DNA from: Symbiodinium natans
Taxonomy: Eukaryota; Sar; Dinophyceae; Suessiales; Symbiodiniaceae
Assembly: GCA_905221605.1 (NCBI GenBank)
Contig: CAJNDS010002394.1
Span: 1 to 64,000, forward strand
DNA length: 64,000 nt
Direction of reading: 5' to 3'
Shown here: one piece after another, positions 58,901 through 64,000 of the stretch
How positions within the stretch are numbered: position 1 is the first letter of the stretch
Layout: the number at the start of each line of letters is the position of its first letter
Translations under genes and position numbers: made by a program
The notes under the pieces: model-generated
What the model was told of the DNA's origin: nothing
What the model saw: the letters and a program-made list of their open reading frames with translations, nothing else
Databases searched by the model: none

Positions 58901-59087
58901 TGAATTTATTCGGCGCCTTCTCTCCGTCTCGAAGACGTTTCTGGAATTCCTAGGCCATGTACTATCTAACTTAATATATATACATATGCTCATATACATA
59001 TACAATTATCAGGCAAACTAAGAGCGTGGCCATCGCCCGGACATTTTTGCTCCATTTGGTGTGCGGGGACGGCTTGTTCTTGCCCAT
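55905..59087 (-). CDS. Multi-exon minus-strand gene, unknown function
   Basis: Start ATG at 59087 after CTCTGCAGGGAAA, a likely spliced-leader acceptor. Exon 1 (59087-59019): MGKNKPSPHTKWSKNVRAMA and TLL, donor GTTTGCC. Exon 58940-58832: KRLRDGEKAPNKFTC through FVGEAASSATPEAM. From 58788: VKPVLKKKDKKVTFGE. 58674-58627: VTVVQSYRELKELWSF. From 58562: LNHADVLTTCEKCTRRVPRS. About 58200-58070: RQIYDGGILETKDACFVGV. About 57450: VFDYALVKNAVV. About 57330: RAADLLIFYESPLS. About 57230: DLRCVSLAGEPTCALTE. About 57145: LRTSDAVITPAEFLKG. About 57000: YTPQHRAIDCEANDMYRPDV. About 56780: FVDSDGRLTRSD. 56691-56592: HKKNIMSVHEGIGADVHDDL (a stop follows). 56340-56282: YAPRSTYVVNQSIEKLIQM. About 56200: DENCAILWTC. 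About 56030: HDDMMDPDINDKNFNWYDG. Last: ELHRVLPQEEVYPDL, TGA at 55907-55905. DSDGRLTRSD and AVITPAEF recall EF-hand loops, weakly. Exact borders are uncertain and there may be two genes. Confidence 0.6.
59019..59087 (-). CDS. First exon of the minus-strand gene
   Basis: Twenty-three codons from ATG, very G/C in third positions (AAC AAG CCG TCC CCG CAC ACC). Basic N-terminus, no hydrophobic signal before residue 17. The AG at six bases before the ATG matches the usual position of a trans-spliced leader acceptor in dinoflagellates. Confidence 0.65.
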
Positions 59088-59817
59088 TTTCCCTGCAGAG
59101 AAAAGGTGGAGTAGGTACATTCATTATGCATTAGCTAAGCAGAACAAAGAGACAAGCCTTCGGCGTATAGGAGAACCGCACGGAAAATAATTACGAGATC
59201 GTCTTGAGCATAAAGCTCATGATTCATGCATTCGCTCTTGACATACCATCTAGACTGTGCACATAAACGGATGACGTAACACATTTAAACACTTCAGGAG
59301 AGACAACCTTCATCCACATGCAAAGCACAGAGCTTGTTCTAATCTGCTCGATATTATGAACTTCCTAACGGCTTTTAGTCTCAAAGTTCAGAGCATTCTA
59401 AATTCTGAACATGAAAACTTCAACTTTAAATCCTAAACCCTACACCTCAAACCTTAAGCACTAAACCATACCTTTAAAAATATATTCTCTTTTGTTTATG
59501 TTTTGAGCAATATCTGAAGTAAAGAATCATTGCATTTACCTCACGTACTGACATAAGCATATTTTGTATTTCTCACTGCTTAAAGGTTTAAAGTTTAGGG
59601 TTCAAGGTTCAAGGCGGTGGCTTTAAGGCTGGAGGTCTAGGTGTGAAAGAGTTCAAGCAAGCTACACCTCAGAGAAAACATGACTGTCTGGAAGTGAGAG
59701 CACACAAAGCCTTTTCCACACCTTCTGAAAATCCTCACGCCGGCTTCCATTCGGGCGTTCCCGCACCTTACAGGCAAGGGTTAGCTTGTAGTTGAACACG
59801 TGATTTGTGCGGCCATA
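59088..59817. other. Unique AT-rich DNA between gene and microsatellite
   Basis: No gene recognised. A CCCTACACC/CCTAAACC tract (59430-59470) and GGTTTAAAGTTTAGGG (59585-59612) are the only repeat traces. The upstream flank of the gene at 59087 shows no clear promoter, as expected for dinoflagellates. Confidence 0.5.
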
Positions 59818-60061
59818 AAAAAAGAAAACGGCCACGACAGCCACAACGACAACAACGATCAACACGACCATCGTCATCACAGTCGTCACGAACACCACCA
59901 CGAGCAGAAACACTACTACCACCACCACGAGAACAATAACAACAACCGCAACAACGACGACCACGACGGCAACTGCAACGACTATATCTACAAAACGCGA
60001 CAACCGCCAGCACCACCACCACCGCCACAGACCAAAAAAAAACGGCAACAACAACAACAAC

Positions 60062-60103
<42 letters not shown>

Positions 60104-60294
60104 CGACAACAAGAACAACAACGACGACAACAACAACAAGAAAAAGAACGACAACAACCACGACGACAATAACCGTAACCACAGCAACAAGAACAACAAC
60201 GAGGACGACAACAACCATAACCACAACAACAAGAACAAGAACGACAACCACGACGACAACAACCATAACCACAACAACAAGAACAACAAAAAAT

Positions 60295-60332
<38 letters not shown>

Positions 60333-60466
60333 GATGAAGAATGACAACAACCACGACGACAACAACCATAACCACAACAACAAGAACAACAGCCACGACG
60401 ACAACAACCATAACCACAACAACCGTAACCACGGCAACAACAACCAAAAAAAACAACAACAACCAG

Positions 60467-60555
<89 letters not shown>

Positions 60556-60580
60556 CGACAACAACCACGACGACAACAAC

Positions 60581-60669
<89 letters not shown>

Positions 60670-60924
60670 GCAACAACAACAAGAAGAAGAACGACAACAA
60701 CCACGACGACACCAACCATAACCACAACAACAAGAACAACAACCACGACGACAACAACCATAACCACAACAACAAGAACAACAACCGTGATGACAACAAC
60801 GACAACAACAACACCCGCGACGACAACAACAACAATAACCAGGAAGACAACAACCATAACCACAACAAAAAGAACAATAACCACGACGATAACAACGAAA
60901 AAACAACAGCAACAACAACAACAA

Positions 60925-60969
<45 letters not shown>

Positions 60970-61030
60970 GAACAAGAACAAGAACAACAACAACAACGAC
61001 AACAACAACAACAACAACAACAACAACAGA
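59818..61030. repeat. CAA/ACAACG trinucleotide microsatellite, 1.2 kb
   Basis: Mostly (CAA)n on plus with interspersed CCACGACGACAACAACCATA units of about 36-45 bp recurring at least eight times, so a higher-order repeat is embedded. All six frames are open for 100-450 codons (poly-Q/T/N on plus, poly-L/V/C on minus). I treat these as by-products. There is no neighbouring exon that would extend one frame. Confidence 0.96.
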
Positions 61031-61634
61031 CCGTGAGTTAACCTTTTCCTGTAAAATTAAACACACAGTGCTGTAAATATAATATGAAAACCATCACACA
61101 AACAAATATAAACTCTATAGCATTAGACACAGTGGACCGATAACAGTCCCACCGTGTCTAGATATGGAGTTGGCGAGATATATTGAAACAAAGAATGGGG
61201 GGAGACGGCGGACCGATAACAGTGCCACCGTGTTCGGGGACCGATGTCAGTACCCCGCTTTCCCGAAGGCCGATAGCAGCACTCCGAGTTAATGCACAAC
61301 GGTGAGAAAGCATTATTATAATTATTGCCTCTATGACTATATTATTGAAAATGCTCTTTATACTACCTTTCATTTGTTATTGATGTCAGATTAAATCATG
61401 TTCCGGTCTGTAGGAGATGTTACTCCTAGATGCCTTGAACCCTGACTTGTACCGATGATATCTTGGTTGTTGCGTGGAAGCATCTTACGAAAGACGCACA
61501 ACCATCTTCTCCTTAAAAGCCCTGAACCCTGAACCCCAAACCCTAAACCTTATAGTCACTCTTCTGAGTGTGTCCGTTCGCGGCAGCATTACCTCTGAGG
61601 CTTCCAATCCTGCCATTAAGGTTTAGGGTTTAAG
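61031..61634. other. Unique DNA with a four-copy GACCGATA motif
   Basis: GACCGATAACAGTCCCACCG (61135), GACCGATAACAGTGCCACCG (61211), GACCGATGTCAGTACCCCGC (61239) and GGCCGATAGCAGCACTCCGA (61269) are spaced 76, 28 and 30 bp. No gene seen. A short TTTAAGG tract starts at 61618. Confidence 0.6.
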
Positions 61635-63100
61635 GCTTCGGGTTTAGAGTTTAGGGTCTTGAACAACTTAGCTTCGAAACCCTAAACCCTATCCCCTTGA
61701 CTAGAAATAAAGTCAGTGGACCCTTCGCTTGCGCAAGCCATCAGCTCAGCCTCTAAAAGGCAAGCTTCGGCCGATGTCAAAGCCGAAGAACCAGAACTCA
61801 GTAATGAGATGTGTTCATGTCCCGATTTAAGGTTTAGGGTTTAAGGTTTAAGGTTTAGGGTTTAGGGTTTAAGGTTTAGGGTTTAGGGTTTAGGGCTAGG
61901 GCTAAGGGGTTTGGGGATTAAGGCTTCGGGTTTAGAGTTTAGGGTCTTGAACAACTTAGCTTCGAAACCCTGAACCCTATCCCCTTGACTAGAAATAAAG
62001 TCAGTGGACCCTTCGCTTGCGCAAGCCATCAGCTCAGCCTCTAAAAGGCAAGCTTCGGCCGATGTCAAAACCGAAGAACCACAACTCAGTAATGAGATGT
62101 GTTCATGTCCCGATTTAAGGTTTAGGGTTTAGGGTTTAAGGTTTAGGGTTTAGGGTTTAAGGTTTAGGGTTTAGGGTTTAGGGCTAGGGCTAAGGGGTCT
62201 AGGGTTTAAGGCTTCGGGTTTAGAGTTTAGGGTCTTGAACAACTTAGCTTCGAAACCCTAAACCCTATCCCCTTGACTAGAAATAAAGTCAGTGGACCCT
62301 TCGCTTGCGCAAGCCATCAGCTCAGCCTCTAAAAGGCAAGCTTCGGCCGATGCCAAAACCGAAGAACCACAACTCAGTAATGAGATGTGTTCATGTCCCG
62401 ATTTAAGGTTTAGGGTTTAGGGTTTAAGGTTTAGGGTTTAGGGTTTAGGGTTTAAGGTTTAGGGTTTAGGGTTTAGGGCTAGGGCTAAGGGGTCTAGGGT
62501 TTAAGGCTTCGGGTTTAGAGTTTAGGGTCTTGAACAACTTAGCTTCGAAACCCTAAACCCTATCCCCTTGACTAGAAATAAAGTCAGTGGACCCTTCGCT
62601 TGCGCAAGCCATCAGCTCAGCCTCTAAAAGGCAAGCTTCGGCCGATGCCAAAACCGAAGAACCACAACTCAGTAATGAGATGTGTTCATGTCCCGATTTA
62701 AGGTTTAGGGTTTAGGGTTGAAGGTTTAAGGTTTAGGGTTTAGGGTTTAAGGTTTAGGGTTTAGGGTTTAGGGCTAGGGCTAAGGGGTTTGGGGTTTAAG
62801 GCTTCGGGTTTAGAGTTTAGGGTCTTGAACAACTTAGCTTCGAAACCCTAAACCCTATCCCCTTGACTAGAAAAAAAAGTCAGTGGACCCTTCGCTTGCG
62901 CAAGCCATCAGCTCAGCCTCTAAAAGGCAAGCTTCGGCCGATGTCAAAACCGAATAACCACAACTCAGTAATGAGATGTGTTCATGTCCCGATTTAAGGT
63001 TTAGGGTTTAGGGTTTAAGGTTTAGGGTTTAGGGTTTAGGGTTTAGGGTTTAAGGTTTAGGGTTTAAGGTTTAGGGTTTAGGGCTAGGGCTAAGGGTTTA
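61635..63100. repeat. Five tandem 288/295-bp units with internal TTTAGGG
   Basis: GCTTCGGGTTTAGAG starts at 61635, 61923, 62211, 62506 and 62801. Each unit has a conserved part (AACAACTTAGCTTCGAAACC, GACTAGAAATAAAGTCAGTG, CTTGCGCAAGCCATCAGCTC, ATGAGATGTGTTCATGTCCC) and a TTTAGGG/TTTAAGG array. Period lengths 288, 288, 295, 295 differ by one heptamer. Copies are above 95 percent alike by eye. Confidence 0.97.
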
Positions 63101-64000
63101 GGATCCAAGAAATAGAAGCCCAGACACCTAGAACTGTAAACCCCGCATAGCGCTAAGCTGAAAACCTACATATAGTCATATACACTCTTTTAATATTTAG
63201 GAAGCAAACAAATTTAAATAATTAAAATAACTAAATTATTCGAATTAATTGAATTCTGGTGCCTCCTCAAGAATTTACATAATTCTATGATTTTAATTTC
63301 TTTAATATTGTAGCCTTAGCCAGACAATTTAAATAATTTAATCAAATAATTCAATTAATTGAATTATTTGTATTCTGGGAGAGGCCCCAGAATTCAATTA
63401 ATTCAATTAATTGAATTATTTGAATTCTGGGGCCTCCCCCAGAATTCAATTAATTCAATTAGTTGAATGAATTATTTGAATTCTAGGGGAGGCCCCAGAA
63501 TTCAATTAATTCAATTATTTTAATTCCTTTGATCCCGGGCCTCAGCCAAACCATTTAAATAATTCAATTAATTCAATTAATTCAATTAATTAAATTATTT
63601 GTATTCTGGGGGAGGCCCCAGAATTCAATTAATTCAATTAATTTAATTAATTGTATTCTGGGAGAGGCCCCAGAATTCAATTAATTCATTTAATTTAATT
63701 AATTGTATTCTGGGAGAGGCCCCAGAATTCAATTAATTCAACTAATTGAATTATTTGAATTCTGGGGGAGGCCCCAGAATTCAATTAATTTAATTAATTG
63801 AATTAATTAAATTAATTGAATTAATTGAATTATTCAAATTGGTCTGGCTCAGGGCCAGAGATTCAAAGAATTCAATTAATTGAATTAATTGAATTCTGGG
63901 GGAGGCCCCAGAATTCAATTAATTCAATTATTTTAAATTCTTTGATCCCGGGCCTCAGCCAAACCATTTAAATAATTCAATTAATTCAATTAATTCAATT
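63101..64000. repeat. AATTCAATT foldback satellite, right block
   Basis: Units of GAATTCTGGGGGAGGCCCCAG with AATTCAATTAATTCAATTAATTG-type arms, each a palindrome with GGGGAGGCCCC at its centre or edge. The same 9-mer is used as at 1601-3915 but with a different GC-rich boundary. Cut by the right window edge. Confidence 0.93.

Noticed and set aside
59662..61041. Open frames of 298-454 aa over the CAA region (poly-Q/T/N, poly-L/V/C)
   Set aside because: All six frames are open because the repeat lacks stop codons; there is no unique sequence, splice border or preferred frame.
1..64000. Spliced-leader RNA, 5S rRNA or tRNA genes
   Set aside because: I looked for the leader core and for box-like tRNA structures and found none that I could support.

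Overview
The window looks like nuclear DNA of a dinoflagellate, perhaps of the Symbiodiniaceae type. That rests on several things read from the sequence: pervasive TTTAGGG/CCCTAAA heptamers, short GC-rich coding islands with G/C in third codon positions, splice donors that are often GC or otherwise non-canonical, fragments of a pentatricopeptide-repeat (PPR) family, and an acceptor AG a few bases upstream of a start ATG, as expected for spliced-leader trans-splicing. I could not search a database, so the organism is inferred. There is one 100-base assembly gap (43083-43182). I saw no tRNA, rRNA, CRISPR or bacterial-type operon.

Layout. 1-3915 is satellite DNA: a 55-bp array, a 31-bp array, foldback arrays built on the 9-mer AATTCAATT, and inside them a block of eight AAATTTGGCCAAATTT-type hairpins. 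3938-4041 is a short element with perfect 19-bp inverted ends. 5181-5970 is a 186-bp (62-codon) tandem repeat. 6219-11533 is the best protein-coding block: three long open frames on the plus strand separated by two T-rich breaks. The middle one carries a DDE-like motif series recalling P-element/THAP9 transposases, and the first carries Cys/His clusters, so I read it as a degraded or intron-split domesticated or mobile transposase.

12.3-53.7 kb is the most unusual part: about 40 kb in which telomere-like arrays of both orientations alternate with unique islands of roughly 40-260 bp. Many islands read as exons, with AG before, GT or GC after, one open frame and GC-rich third positions. Very often an island has CCCTAAA arrays on its left and TTTAGGG arrays on its right. 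Eleven islands between 12.4 and 19.5 kb read as PPR motifs on the plus strand. Octamer and heptamer variants (CCCTAAAA, CCCGAAAA, TTTTGGGG, TTTAGGGG, CCCCAAA, TTGAGGG, GATTTAG) form separate homogeneous blocks. Several small palindromic (MITE-like) elements, a dispersed element of about 450 bp in two copies, and a segmental duplication with 80-base pure G runs also lie here.

From about 54 kb the telomere-like repeats fade and the DNA becomes AT-richer. A multi-exon minus-strand gene of unknown function can be read from a start at 59087 down to about 55.9 or 55.48 kb. Then follow a 1.2-kb CAA-type microsatellite (59818-61030), five 288/295-bp tandem units that each contain a heptamer array (61635-63100), and a return to the AATTCAATT satellite at the right edge.

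Functional links are limited. The transposase-like block, the PPR exons and the minus-strand gene are separate. What connects the window is the repeat system, which appears to supply much of the intron sequence.
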